Below are positions 1 through 8,002 of a stretch of DNA of 53,418 nt, one piece after another. Below the pieces are notes generated by a model. The model made no database searches. It was not told the DNA's origin and saw nothing but the letters and a program-made list of their open reading frames with translations. The position numbers and the translations under genes were made by a program. Origin of the DNA: CAZOVB01 sp964583095 (GTDB lineage: Bacteria > Planctomycetota > Phycisphaerae > SM23-33); NCBI GenBank assembly GCA_964583095.1, contig CAZOVB010000027.1, positions 1 through 53,418 of the forward strand, given 5' to 3'. Position 1 is the first letter of the stretch, and each line of letters opens with the position of its first letter.

Positions 1-203
1 TTTTTTTGCAGTGGTTTGGTTAAAATCCTTTATAGTTTCCAAAAATTATTTTTGAATTGTTATTTGATCGTTGGATTATTATTTTTTGGTATTTATAAGG
101 AAAAGAACGTTTATTAATTGTCTTTGATTAAATTTTAGGTTTAATCTTTACTCTTTTTTATTTGTTATATATACTATAATTAAAAAAGGAAGGAATGGTG
201 AGG
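1..203. other. AT-rich leader upstream of terminase genes
   Basis: No gene is visible. The stretch is strongly T-rich on the plus strand up to about position 170. It contains TATACT/TATAAT-like hexamers at 170-180, but no convincing -35 box 17 bp upstream, and they lie almost on top of the ribosome-binding site. Late transcription may therefore start further upstream, in the repeat-bearing region at the right end of the window if the molecule is circular. No copy of the GGTACAGG repeat is seen here. Confidence 0.4.
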
Positions 204-812
204 ATGACAAAGTTTGTTAAGACCAAACAAATGAAGGACTTAGGTAAAGGAAAAAGAAAGAAGAGAAGCCCTACTGAAACATTACATAATTCTTATGAAG
301 ATAGATTTAGAAAAATTGTCTGCTCTCCTTCTTCTGAACATCTAAAGTTAATGGATGTTGATAGTACCTTCCCTATTAATGCACAAACCAAATTCTTACA
401 GTGTATTGCTGCTACTGGTTCTTTGGCTTACTCATTAAGAGAAGTAGGGGTATCCAGGAACAGTCTTAATAAAGCCCTTAATGAGGATACAGAATTTTCT
501 TGTCTTTATGAAGAGGCATTGTTTTATGCTTCAGATATGCTTGAATTAGAAGCCAGAAGAAGGGCTGTTGATGGGGTTGAAAAAGGGGTTTATTATCAAG
601 GGGAATTGGTTGATTATGAAAAGCAGTACTCTGATCGATTATTGGATGTATTATTAAAAGCCAATAAAGCAAATAAGTTTGCTAATCGAACTGATTTGAG
701 AATACAGAATAATGATATAAGATACTTTTCTGAAATGGTTGCTTTAATTACAGCAAAAGATAGTGGAGAAGATGTTAGCCAGTATTATACAATGGCTCTA
801 AACAAGAAATAA
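204..812 (+). CDS. terS: Terminase small subunit-like protein
   Basis: Probable DNA-recognition subunit of the packaging motor; it would bind the pac or cos site and hand DNA to the large subunit. The N-terminus is basic (Lys-rich, about residues 1-25). A helix-turn-helix-like segment follows (FLQCIAATGSLAYSLREVGV). The C-terminal part has the RRAVDGVEKGVYYQGE...YSDRLLDVLLKA arrangement typical of phage small terminases. An ATG at 195 is also in frame, but the AAGGAAGG ribosome-binding site at 187-194 abuts it, whereas spacing to the ATG at 204 is normal, so 204 is preferred (202 aa). It sits first in the late operon, directly before the large subunit, which supports the call. Confidence 0.85.
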   Translation: MTKFVKTKQMKDLGKGKRKKRSPTETLHNSYEDRFRKIVCSPSSEHLKLMDVDSTFPINAQTKFLQCIAATGSLAYSLREVGVSRNSLNKALNEDTEFSCLYEEALFYASDMLELEARRRAVDGVEKGVYYQGELVDYEKQYSDRLLDVLLKANKANKFANRTDLRIQNNDIRYFSEMVALITAKDSGEDVSQYYTMALNKK

Positions 813-822
813 GAAAGAAGAA

Positions 823-954
823 ATGAAAGAACTGATTCATGATACAATGAATATGAATGATTTAGGTTTACTTATTAAGTACTGGTACATTTATATACCA
901 ATTAATTTATTGATCTTATCTTTTTACTTGTTTTTTATAAGCAGAAATAAATAA
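823..954 (+). CDS. Small single-pass membrane protein (43 aa)
   Basis: The product is a 43-residue protein with a polar N-terminus (MKELIHDTMNMNDLGLLIKY) and one hydrophobic segment rich in Ile, Leu, Phe and Tyr (about residues 20-39), ending in SRNK. Its stop codon overlaps the start of the large terminase gene (TAATG), which suggests translational coupling. The only ribosome-binding signal is the purine run AAGAAAGAAG. The function is unknown; a membrane role such as a holin or antiholin is possible but nothing in the sequence proves it. Confidence 0.5.
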   Translation: MKELIHDTMNMNDLGLLIKYWYIYIPINLLILSFYLFFISRNK

Positions 955-2651
955 TGGAAAATTCTAACAAAAAAGAATCCTTTAATGATTTTTATCTTCA
1001 TGATGAGAGTGTTAAAAAATATTATGAATATAAAAATGATTGGAATAAGTTTATATATGAAATAATAGGTTCAAGATTAGATTATAAACAGCAAGAAATA
1101 GTTTGGTCTGTGCAAAATAACAGAAGAACTTCAGTATCCTCTGGACACGCGAGAGGAAAAGATTTTGTTACAGCAAATATCTGTGTTACTTTCTTATATT
1201 TATACTGCCCCTCAAAAGTTATTACCACTGCCCCCACTCAAAGACAAGTAGAAAAAATTATGATGAGTGAAGTAAAGTCTTGTATTAGAAGGGCTAATTC
1301 AAGATTAACTTTATTTGGATGGGAGTTAGGGGGTAATTTTGGAGCGTCAAGAATAACGTTTCCTTCAATTAGGGATGATTGGTTCTTAGAGGGTTTTAAA
1401 TCTGAAGATAAATCAACAGAATCATGGACCGGTTTTCACTCTGATAATATTTTAGTTGCAGTAACTGAAGCAAGTGGTATTGTGGATGAAACTTTTTCTG
1501 CAATTGAGGGTATTTTGACGGGAAAAATGTCAAGATTTTTGATTGTAGGTAACCCTAATAGAACCTCTGGAGAGTTTTACAATTCCTTTAGAAGTAAATT
1601 ATATAAATCATTTAAGTTATCTTGTTTAGACGCACCTAATGTGATTAATAAAGATAATAAAATACCCGGTCAAGTTGATTTTAATTGGATTGATGAACAT
1701 GTAAATAAATTAGGGTGGTGTACTAAAATACCACTAAAACAATATAACCCTGATCTAAACCACTTTGAATGGAATGGAAATTATTATGACCCTTCTGATT
1801 CTTTTTTGGTTAAGGTTATGGGTGAATTTCCCAGACAATCAGAAGGTTCTTTAGTACCTTTAAGTTGGATAGATGCAGCTAATAAAAGATGGTATGATAG
1901 GCAAGAGGAATATAGAGAAGTTGTTAATTCTATAAGATTTGGTCATGTACAAACTGAGCAGCAATTAAAAAAGTCAAATTTCCAAATAGACCCCAGAACA
2001 GGTTTTATTATTGATTACCGGTTAGGTGCTGATATCGCGGGAATGGGAATAGACACAACTGTATTTTGTCATCGATTTGGGGATTATGTAGCAGATTTTG
2101 AAACGTTTATGAAACAAAAGCACATGGTAACCGCTGGTAGGTTAATAATGCGCTTGAAAATCGCTTCCAGATTTGGGGGCGGTAAGTGTTACGTAGATAC
2201 GATTGGGGAAGGGGCTGGAGTTTGTGAAAGAGCTCAAGAAATATATGAAGATGAATTATATGAGTATATAGTTAAAAATAATTGGGGAGATATTCAAATA
2301 GCAGGCGTAAAATTCTCTAAATCAGGGAAAGGGAAAACTGATAAAACAGGATTTAGACGATTTGTTAATGAAAGGGCTTATTGCTATTGGGCTATCAGGG
2401 ATGCATTAGACCCTAATCTAAATGGACAATTAGCTTTACCACCTGATGAAGATTTGAATTTTGATTTGACTGAACTTAAATGGAAACATCGATCAGATGG
2501 TGCTATTATTATGGAAAGTAAAGAAGAATTTAAAAAAAGGATTAAACGTTCTCCAGATAAAGGGGATAGTTTAGCGGTTACGTTTTCTTCAATATTAGAT
2601 TTTGTTGCAGGTCAGCAAGACGATTCTATGAAGGGTGTAGGTATTTTTTAA
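954..2651 (+). CDS. terL: Terminase large subunit
   Basis: ATPase-nuclease motor that packages DNA through the portal. The N-terminal ATPase shows a Walker A-like loop SSGHARGKD (residues 62-70), a Walker B-like strand ILVAVTEA with the acidic residue Glu172, and the coupling motif FLIVGNPNRTSG (195-205). The C-terminal RNase H-like nuclease shows LGADIAGMGIDTT (Asp360, Asp367), CYVDTIGEGAG (Asp415) and KGDSLAVTF (Asp538), so all expected acidic residues appear intact. The length of 565 aa is normal. It overlaps the preceding small membrane gene by one base and is followed after one base by the portal gene. Confidence 0.95.
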   Translation: MENSNKKESFNDFYLHDESVKKYYEYKNDWNKFIYEIIGSRLDYKQQEIVWSVQNNRRTSVSSGHARGKDFVTANICVTFLYLYCPSKVITTAPTQRQVEKIMMSEVKSCIRRANSRLTLFGWELGGNFGASRITFPSIRDDWFLEGFKSEDKSTESWTGFHSDNILVAVTEASGIVDETFSAIEGILTGKMSRFLIVGNPNRTSGEFYNSFRSKLYKSFKLSCLDAPNVINKDNKIPGQVDFNWIDEHVNKLGWCTKIPLKQYNPDLNHFEWNGNYYDPSDSFLVKVMGEFPRQSEGSLVPLSWIDAANKRWYDRQEEYREVVNSIRFGHVQTEQQLKKSNFQIDPRTGFIIDYRLGADIAGMGIDTTVFCHRFGDYVADFETFMKQKHMVTAGRLIMRLKIASRFGGGKCYVDTIGEGAGVCERAQEIYEDELYEYIVKNNWGDIQIAGVKFSKSGKGKTDKTGFRRFVNERAYCYWAIRDALDPNLNGQLALPPDEDLNFDLTELKWKHRSDGAIIMESKEEFKKRIKRSPDKGDSLAVTFSSILDFVAGQQDDSMKGVGIF

Positions 2652-2652
2652 A

Positions 2653-4173
2653 ATGGGAAGTTCTAAAACAGTAAAAGTTATAGATTTAAGAGAGAATAAA
2701 AAAGAACAAAACTTCCTTAATAAAAACCCTGGTTATCTCCTGACAGAGAATTCAAGATTAAAATCAAGAGTTCTATTTGAGGGTTCTGAATTAGTAAAAA
2801 GTGAAGATTATATAGAAGATTTTTTATATAAAGAAAAAAATGAAGATAAAAATGATTATAAATTTAGGGTTAAAAGGGCGGTTTTAGATCCCTGGGTTAA
2901 TAAAATTGTTTCTGCTCGACAAGCACTATTACATAGTAAAGCGCATAAAAGAGAACTAAATACAGAAATAGATTTTTATAGAGGGGATGTTGATTTACAG
3001 AATACTTCCGCTGCAGAATTCTTTTTTGATGTTTCAGAAAATTCACAAATAGATGGTATACATTGGGTAGAAGTGAACATGACCAATAAAATATTATTGG
3101 ATTTAGAAGGTAATCCAATAAAGAAAACCGCTGCAGATGACTTAGAAATTAATCACAGACCATATTTCAATCCTATTAGTGGATTCAATGTTTTGGATTG
3201 GGGAGAAGATGATGATTCTAATTTAGATTGGGTTATAATTTATGAACCTGTAAGTATAAGAGCAGGGGATAAAGAACCCTGGGGATATCCCATATACAAA
3301 AAAGATCAATGGAGAATATGGACTAAAAGTTTTTGGATTATATATGAATTAGAAGAAGGTTATGAAAATAAAACACCTAAGTACAGAGTTGTAGACACTG
3401 GAATAAATCCTACAGGGGAAGTTCCTGTAGTTCCTTTCTATGGTATAAAAGTAGAAAATAATGTAGGTAATCCTGTTGCTTATTCTGTTTTAGATCATAT
3501 TATTTTGATTTTTAATAAAGATTCTGATCTTGATTGGTTTGAACGGTTAGCTTCTCACCCTATACCTTATACGATTGGTCCATTAAAACCATCTAAAATA
3601 GATGCATCAAAAGGGATTCATTTACAGGTAACTGAAACTATAAATAGCGCGTCTATTGGTTATCTTGAAACTTCTGGAACTGGTTTTGCATCATTGAAAG
3701 ACAGTATACAAGATTTAAGGTACCGTATTTTTTCGGTTATGCTGAATCAAGCAAAAAAAGATTCTGCTCAGGTACAATCAGCTGATAGTCAAAGAGAAGA
3801 CAGAAGAATATTTGCTACTTCTTTAAAATCTATGGCTCAAAGTCATGAGCATAGTGAACAAAGATGTTGGAAATTATTTTATAAATGGATGAAAGAGTTA
3901 AAAACTTTAAACAATGAAGTTGCAGAAATAGAATATAATAAAGATTTTGACGATTCTATTATAGAGAAAGAGCTTATAGATTCTTTATCCACTTTGGTTG
4001 ATAAAAATCAATACCCTGTTGATTTACTTTTTAGCAATCTTAAAAAAGGTGAATTAATACCTTCTGATATGACCTTAGAAGAGTATAAACAATTGTTGGA
4101 AGGTGACTTAGAGAGAAGTTTAGGATTAATTAAAAATAATACTTTCAATGAAGACCAAAATAATGTAACATAA
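2653..4173 (+). CDS. Portal protein
   Basis: Predicted dodecameric ring at the capsid vertex through which DNA passes. The 506-aa sequence has the expected features: an N-terminal mixed domain, a central part with YSVLDHIILIFNKDSDLDWF and a following beta-rich clip region, then a long helical C-terminus (KDSAQVQSADSQREDRRIFA and SMAQSHEHSEQRCWKLF) typical of portal stem and crown helices. It resembles the portal group often described as DUF4055-like. Position directly after the large terminase is canonical. The assignment rests on fold-level resemblance plus gene order. Confidence 0.85.
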   Translation: MGSSKTVKVIDLRENKKEQNFLNKNPGYLLTENSRLKSRVLFEGSELVKSEDYIEDFLYKEKNEDKNDYKFRVKRAVLDPWVNKIVSARQALLHSKAHKRELNTEIDFYRGDVDLQNTSAAEFFFDVSENSQIDGIHWVEVNMTNKILLDLEGNPIKKTAADDLEINHRPYFNPISGFNVLDWGEDDDSNLDWVIIYEPVSIRAGDKEPWGYPIYKKDQWRIWTKSFWIIYELEEGYENKTPKYRVVDTGINPTGEVPVVPFYGIKVENNVGNPVAYSVLDHIILIFNKDSDLDWFERLASHPIPYTIGPLKPSKIDASKGIHLQVTETINSASIGYLETSGTGFASLKDSIQDLRYRIFSVMLNQAKKDSAQVQSADSQREDRRIFATSLKSMAQSHEHSEQRCWKLFYKWMKELKTLNNEVAEIEYNKDFDDSIIEKELIDSLSTLVDKNQYPVDLLFSNLKKGELIPSDMTLEEYKQLLEGDLERSLGLIKNNTFNEDQNNVT

Positions 4174-4192
4174 TGAGGAAGGATGATATAAA

Positions 4193-4747
4193 ATGAAAAA
4201 GTTTTTGTTATTTTTATTATTTCTGTCAGTTTGTTCTTTTGGTTATTCTGATATTACTGATGTTACAGGGGGTTCAGCTCCTTCAGATGTAACAGTTTGG
4301 CAAGTTGTAGCTGATTCAAATGCAAGTGAAACAATAACTTCTCCAACAATTGATATTACTATATCAGGAAGTATAGAAAGCACAGTCAATATACAAGTAG
4401 TCTCTTTTTCCCCTGATTATTTGGATAATGGACCTTTATTAGATTTAACTATTACACCAGAAGTATCTATAGGAAATAATCAGATTATATCAGGAACTTC
4501 TGAAATTTTTTATAGCCAAGGTAGTTTATTTAAAGATTATAATGATTCAAGAAATTATAATACTCAAATAACAAATCATGGACTGTATGTTATGGACCCT
4601 AACATTATGGGTACTTATATGAGATTTAATTTTGAGTTTAAAGAAGTTGATACTGATTTAAGTGCTTCAGATTCTTTTGCGAAACCTAATAAAGCTTATC
4701 AAAGAAGAGATTATTATTTTATAATTAAAGTTATTAATGCATTATAG
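4193..4747 (+). CDS. Exported beta-rich protein in the head gene cluster
   Basis: The 184-aa protein starts with a textbook Sec signal peptide: MKK, then a hydrophobic core FLLFLLFLSVCSFGYS, with likely cleavage before DITDVTGG. The mature part is rich in Thr, Ser, Ile and Val in alternating patterns, suggesting beta-sandwich structure. A good ribosome-binding site (GGAAGGA) precedes the ATG. It lies between portal and metallopeptidase, where phages normally encode cytoplasmic assembly proteins, so a signal peptide is surprising. The gene at 8003-8542 has the same length, the same signal-peptide architecture and similar C-terminal wording, and may be a distant paralogue. Function unknown; a decoration, fibre or host-surface protein is possible. 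Confidence 0.8.
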   Translation: MKKFLLFLLFLSVCSFGYSDITDVTGGSAPSDVTVWQVVADSNASETITSPTIDITISGSIESTVNIQVVSFSPDYLDNGPLLDLTITPEVSIGNNQIISGTSEIFYSQGSLFKDYNDSRNYNTQITNHGLYVMDPNIMGTYMRFNFEFKEVDTDLSASDSFAKPNKAYQRRDYYFIIKVINAL

Positions 4748-4758
4748 GATTATTAATT

Positions 4759-4962
4759 ATGTCAGATAGTAGAAATTATATAGGATACCAAGCTGTAATC
4801 AGAATGCTAAATAAAGGTGAATCAAAGCAAGCCAAAGAGCGTATTAATACCGTTCAAAAAAGAATTAATAGACCTTTAACAACATTAAAAAATAAGTTAA
4901 GAGGAAGAATATCTGAAGAAGAATTCCAATTCCTCTTTGATGAAAAGGCTTCAGATGGATAA
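4759..4962 (+). CDS. Small basic protein of unknown function
   Basis: 67 aa, highly charged (Lys/Arg-rich with Gln and Asn), predicted mostly helical, no membrane segment. Its end overlaps the start of the metallopeptidase-like gene by eight bases, so the two are probably translated together. No family recognised; small head-region proteins of this kind are sometimes assembly factors, but nothing specific can be claimed. Confidence 0.6.
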   Translation: MSDSRNYIGYQAVIRMLNKGESKQAKERINTVQKRINRPLTTLKNKLRGRISEEEFQFLFDEKASDG

Positions 4963-5422
4963 AAAGATAGAAGAGCGGGAAGTTTATTTTATAAATGAAG
5001 AGCATATAAATTATTTTTCTAATAGAGTAATATATTATAGAAATTTATTAAATCTAAAGAGATATAATTTAATTATAAAAGTAGTTGATTTTAATGAAGA
5101 TGATAATTCATTGAATAACTCTTTTGCGAACTGTGAAACCTTTGTTAAATCTTTTACCTGCATCATAAAAATAAATAAGCGGTATAGTTTTGGAGAGCAG
5201 TATAGAAATAAAGAAGAAACTGTTAAAAGGCAATTAGATCAATTTGCTTTTCATGAAGTTTGTCATTTATTAACAGCAAAACTTTTTTATGCTTCATGTT
5301 GTAGATTTATTACTACTGAAGAGGTAGAAGACGCTGAAGAAGAAATAGTAAGAACATTAGAAAATTGTATCTTTCCTTTATTATCAGGGTGCGGAGATAC
5401 AGATGAATTATTAATAGAATAG
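4955..5422 (+). CDS. Putative zinc metallopeptidase (HExxH)
   Basis: The motif FAFHEVCHLL supplies His100, Glu101 and His104 of an HExxH zinc site. The downstream acidic helix (TTEEVEDAEEEIVRTLENCI) could give a third ligand. The layout resembles a widespread uncharacterised phage family in which AFHEVCELLL is followed by an E..H..IRRLEN helix, loosely related to SprT/M78-type peptidases. TTG (4937) and ATG (4940) starts are in frame upstream, but AAAAGG at 4943-4948 fits the ATG at 4955, giving 155 aa. Placement between portal and scaffold raises the possibility of capsid maturation, but that is inference. Note the Cys between the two His residues. Confidence 0.6.
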   Translation: MDKKIEEREVYFINEEHINYFSNRVIYYRNLLNLKRYNLIIKVVDFNEDDNSLNNSFANCETFVKSFTCIIKINKRYSFGEQYRNKEETVKRQLDQFAFHEVCHLLTAKLFYASCCRFITTEEVEDAEEEIVRTLENCIFPLLSGCGDTDELLIE

Positions 5423-5437
5423 AAAGGAGAATTTAAA

Positions 5438-5572
5438 ATGCCTCAAAATGTTGTAAGACCAAAAGTTATTACAAAAACAAGCATGAACAATGGTACTATG
5501 AAGGTTTTGAATTTAGCTCAAGCGGTTAATGCAACTAAAAAAATTAAAACAAATCCAAATAGAAGCAGGTAA
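5438..5572 (+). CDS. Small basic protein (44 aa)
   Basis: A short open frame of 44 codons with a strong ribosome-binding site (AGAAAGGAGA, 5421-5430) eight bases before its ATG. The product begins MPQNVVRPKVITKTSMNNGT and ends KTNPNRSR; it is basic, with no acidic residue, and lacks a membrane segment. Function unknown. Its position between the metallopeptidase and the scaffold leader fits a head-assembly accessory or DNA-binding peptide. Confidence 0.6.
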   Translation: MPQNVVRPKVITKTSMNNGTMKVLNLAQAVNATKKIKTNPNRSR

Positions 5573-5593
5573 TTTTTATAGGTAATGAAAGAG

Positions 5594-5645
5594 CTTGATT
5601 AAGTAATTTATACGTTAGCGTACGGTAAAAACGCACTTAATTAAG
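5594..5645 (+). promoter_or_regulatory. RNA hairpin in the scaffold leader
   Basis: CTTGATTAAGT (5594-5604) pairs with ACTTAATTAAG (5635-5645) over 11 bp including one G-U. A second helix GCGT/ACGC (5618-5621 with 5631-5634) stacks directly beneath it with a 9-nt loop, leaving a 13-nt bulge on the 5' side. No T-run follows, so it does not look like a terminator. It lies in a 150-nt gap before the scaffold and capsid genes, and could be an mRNA stabiliser, processing site or leader control element. Confidence 0.45.
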
Positions 5646-5659
5646 AGAGGAAGCCCCTT

Positions 5660-5707
5660 ATGTTACTTGAACATAATACATTCAAGGATAAGTCTACCAG
5701 ACTTTAA
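5660..5707 (+). CDS. Possible 15-residue leader peptide
   Basis: An ATG at 5660 lies six bases after a purine-rich ribosome-binding site (AGAGGAAG, 5646-5653) and opens a 15-codon frame (MLLEHNTFKDKSTRL) that stops 16 bases before the scaffold start. Together with the preceding hairpin it has the form of a translated leader. It may equally be a chance frame created by the purine-rich leader. Confidence 0.25.
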   Translation: MLLEHNTFKDKSTRL

Positions 5708-5723
5708 ACGGGAAGGATTAAAA

Positions 5724-6512
5724 ATGGAATATCAAGTTGATAAAGAAGGATTCTTATTAGGTGAAGATGGTAATAGATTAGAAATAAGTGGTGAACCAGT
5801 ACAAGCAAAGAATTTTATGTCTCAAGAAAGTATAGACAATAAAATTCAAGAGCGGTTAGCCAGACAGAAAAAAGAATACCAGGAACAAATAAAGAGTTTA
5901 GAAGCTCAAGCGAATAAAACCCCTGAATTACAAGAGCTCTTGAATTCTACAAAGGAAAAATTAACCGGAGTAGAAAAAGAGTTAGGGGAAGCAAAGCAAA
6001 AAGCGCAAAGTGAAGTAGCAGAACAAATGAAAGAGCTACGCACGAAAGCGGAAGAAGCAGAAAAAAAGCTTCAAGAAACACAAAACAGTTGGTTGAGGGA
6101 ACAGGTAACCAATAAAATCCTAGCTAATGTATCAGATAAAGAGACAGGAAAACAATTGTTTATAAATCCTACTGAAGACTTGGTTCCAAGGATGCTAGGA
6201 AGACATAAAAGGGAACCAAAAAAAGATGATTCAGGACAGCCTATAGAGGGTGAGTTTGTTGATCTTTTTGAAACAGAAGTATTTGATAAAGAAAAGAATT
6301 CTACAGAGGTTAAGTTTTTACCTGTAGATAAAGCAGTAAATGCTTTTGCTTCAAATCCAAAATACAGGCATTATTTGAACGGAAATAACGCCTCAGGTCC
6401 ATCTACAAACAATACAAATAAATTTGTTGGACCTAATAAAACAGGTGAAGATTCTAAACCCTTTGGAGTATCAAGAATTGCAAAAGGTTTGAAAGAACAA
6501 CAAAATCAATAA
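5724..6512 (+). CDS. Capsid scaffolding protein
   Basis: A 262-aa, highly charged protein placed immediately before the major capsid gene. After a short N-terminal segment ending near AKNFMSQESI there is a long coiled coil (about residues 35-150; repeats of KEYQEQIKSLEAQ and KELRTKAEEAEKKL type), then a less charged C-terminal part ending in a basic helix (SRIAKGLKEQQNQ), as expected for capsid-binding tails of scaffolds. An in-frame ATG exists at 5667, but GGAAGGA at 5711-5717 supports 5724. The protein would organise procapsid assembly and be absent from mature virions. Confidence 0.8.
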   Translation: MEYQVDKEGFLLGEDGNRLEISGEPVQAKNFMSQESIDNKIQERLARQKKEYQEQIKSLEAQANKTPELQELLNSTKEKLTGVEKELGEAKQKAQSEVAEQMKELRTKAEEAEKKLQETQNSWLREQVTNKILANVSDKETGKQLFINPTEDLVPRMLGRHKREPKKDDSGQPIEGEFVDLFETEVFDKEKNSTEVKFLPVDKAVNAFASNPKYRHYLNGNNASGPSTNNTNKFVGPNKTGEDSKPFGVSRIAKGLKEQQNQ

Positions 6513-6522
6513 GGTAATACCT

Positions 6523-6540
6523 TCAATAACGCCTTATTGA
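6523..6540 (+). promoter_or_regulatory. Hairpin between scaffold and capsid genes
   Basis: TCAATAA (6523-6529) and TTATTGA (6534-6540) form a 7-bp stem with a CGCC loop in the short gap before the capsid gene, followed by TTAATTT. It is a weak terminator at most; a 5' mRNA-stabilising or processing hairpin ahead of the most abundant virion protein is plausible. Confidence 0.4.
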
Positions 6541-6569
6541 TTAATTTAAACTAAGGAGTATTAAACAAA

Positions 6570-7508
6570 ATGGCTACTCAAACTTTAGTAGAAGCGGCTA
6601 AATTAATTAATAATGAAATTGTTGCAGGCGTTGTTGAAGATATTATTACAATAAATCCTGTTTATGCCTTTTTACCTTTTTCAGGGTATGAAGGTCAAGC
6701 GATTGTCGTTAACCGAGAAGAAGCTTTAGGGGATGCTGGTTTTTATTCTGTAGGTACACAAATTACAGATAAAAATCCTTCAACTTATGAGCAGTACACA
6801 TTCACTTCAACAAAGTTAATTGGTGATGTTGAAATGGATGGCTTAGTACAAGCGCAGAGCGAATCTGCAGGGGTAGACCAAACAGCTGTAGAAATTTCCC
6901 AAAAAGCCAAAAAAATAGGGCGTTTGTTTCAACAGGGTATGGCAAGTGGTACAGGTGCTACCCCTAACATGAATTCTCTGCATAGTTTGGTTGATTCAGA
7001 GCAATATACCGCACCTTCTGCAGGTCAACCTTTATCCTTTAAATTATTACGTGATTTATTAGCTTTGGTTTTAGCTAAAGATGGTGAAGTTGATTGGATA
7101 TTGATGCATGGTAGAACTATAAATAGTCTATGGTCGTTATATGAGGCTATGGGTGGTTCAGCTCCAACAATGACCATGACTTTACCTAATGGTGCCACAA
7201 AAGATGTTCTTACTTTCATGAACATACCTGTTTTCACAAATAATTATTTATCTATTTCTGAAACAGCTAATGGAGCGGCTATTGCAGGTGGTTCATTAAC
7301 TTCTGTATGGGCTGGATGCTTTGATGACGGCTCCAGGAAAATAGGTATAGCAGGTATTCACCCTAATTCTGTTCCAGCTGGTATTTCTGTCAAGCGTATA
7401 GGTGAAAGAGAAGACTATGATTCAGAGTTATACCGCCTGGTTATGTACACGAATTTTGCTGTATTTAATCGTAGAGGTATAGCAAGGTTAACTTCTATTA
7501 ATAATTAA
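6570..7508 (+). CDS. Major capsid protein (HK97-like fold)
   Basis: A 312-aa protein forming the capsid lattice. Position right after the scaffold, composition and length fit. Visible features are an early helix (TLVEAAKLINNEIVAGVVED), a strand/E-loop region (NREEALGDAGFYSVGTQITD), a spine-helix candidate (AVEISQKAKKIGRLFQQGMA), the acceptor-like segment LLALVLAKDGEVDWILMHGR, and the P-domain/A-domain end with IPVFTNNYL and a C-terminal basic tail (FNRRGIARL). No N-terminal prohead domain long enough for self-cleavage is present. The ribosome-binding site is AAGGAG, 6553-6558. Confidence 0.85.
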   Translation: MATQTLVEAAKLINNEIVAGVVEDIITINPVYAFLPFSGYEGQAIVVNREEALGDAGFYSVGTQITDKNPSTYEQYTFTSTKLIGDVEMDGLVQAQSESAGVDQTAVEISQKAKKIGRLFQQGMASGTGATPNMNSLHSLVDSEQYTAPSAGQPLSFKLLRDLLALVLAKDGEVDWILMHGRTINSLWSLYEAMGGSAPTMTMTLPNGATKDVLTFMNIPVFTNNYLSISETANGAAIAGGSLTSVWAGCFDDGSRKIGIAGIHPNSVPAGISVKRIGEREDYDSELYRLVMYTNFAVFNRRGIARLTSINN

Positions 7509-7562
7509 TAACAATGAATGATTAATATTAATTGTTCATATTATAAAAAATTGGAGTAAAAA

Positions 7563-7946
7563 ATGAAAATAAAATTGAAGGGTAGAACTTCACCTGAGCA
7601 GGTAGGAACGGTTATTAATCATTTTGGTATTCCTTTTACTGTTCAGAAGGATAAAAGTTTTATTGCTGATGTTGATGAAGAAATTGCAAAGATGCAGTTA
7701 GATGCTGGAAGAGTTGTAAAAGTTGAAGAAAACAATGAAGCAATTGATTCCAGGAACAATGATCAGAATTCAGTTAAGAATGAGTCTAATCAAATAGATG
7801 AAGCTGAAATAACTGAAGACGATTTACGTAATATGCAAAAGCATGAACTAATTGTTTTTGCTAAAGATAATTTCAATGTTGATTTAGATGAAGCAAAGAA
7901 GAAAAATGAATTGATTGAAGAAATTTTATCTTTATCTGAAGACTAA
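7563..7946 (+). CDS. Small acidic protein with HeH/SAP-like C-terminus
   Basis: 127 aa, strongly acidic. The N-terminal 60 residues look like a small alpha-beta fold (KIKLKGRTSPEQVGTVINHF). An Asn/Glu-rich linker follows, then a C-terminal helix-extension-helix pattern (DLRNMQKHELIVFAKDNF and KKKNELIEEIL) like the HeH/LEM or SAP motifs found in phage proteins encoded next to the capsid gene. Likely a minor head protein or decoration-associated factor; a direct function is not evident. Confidence 0.6.
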   Translation: MKIKLKGRTSPEQVGTVINHFGIPFTVQKDKSFIADVDEEIAKMQLDAGRVVKVEENNEAIDSRNNDQNSVKNESNQIDEAEITEDDLRNMQKHELIVFAKDNFNVDLDEAKKKNELIEEILSLSED

Positions 7947-8002
7947 AGTTATATTATTTAGATTTATATTAAAATAATAAGAATAAAAGAAAAGAGGTAA
8001 TC

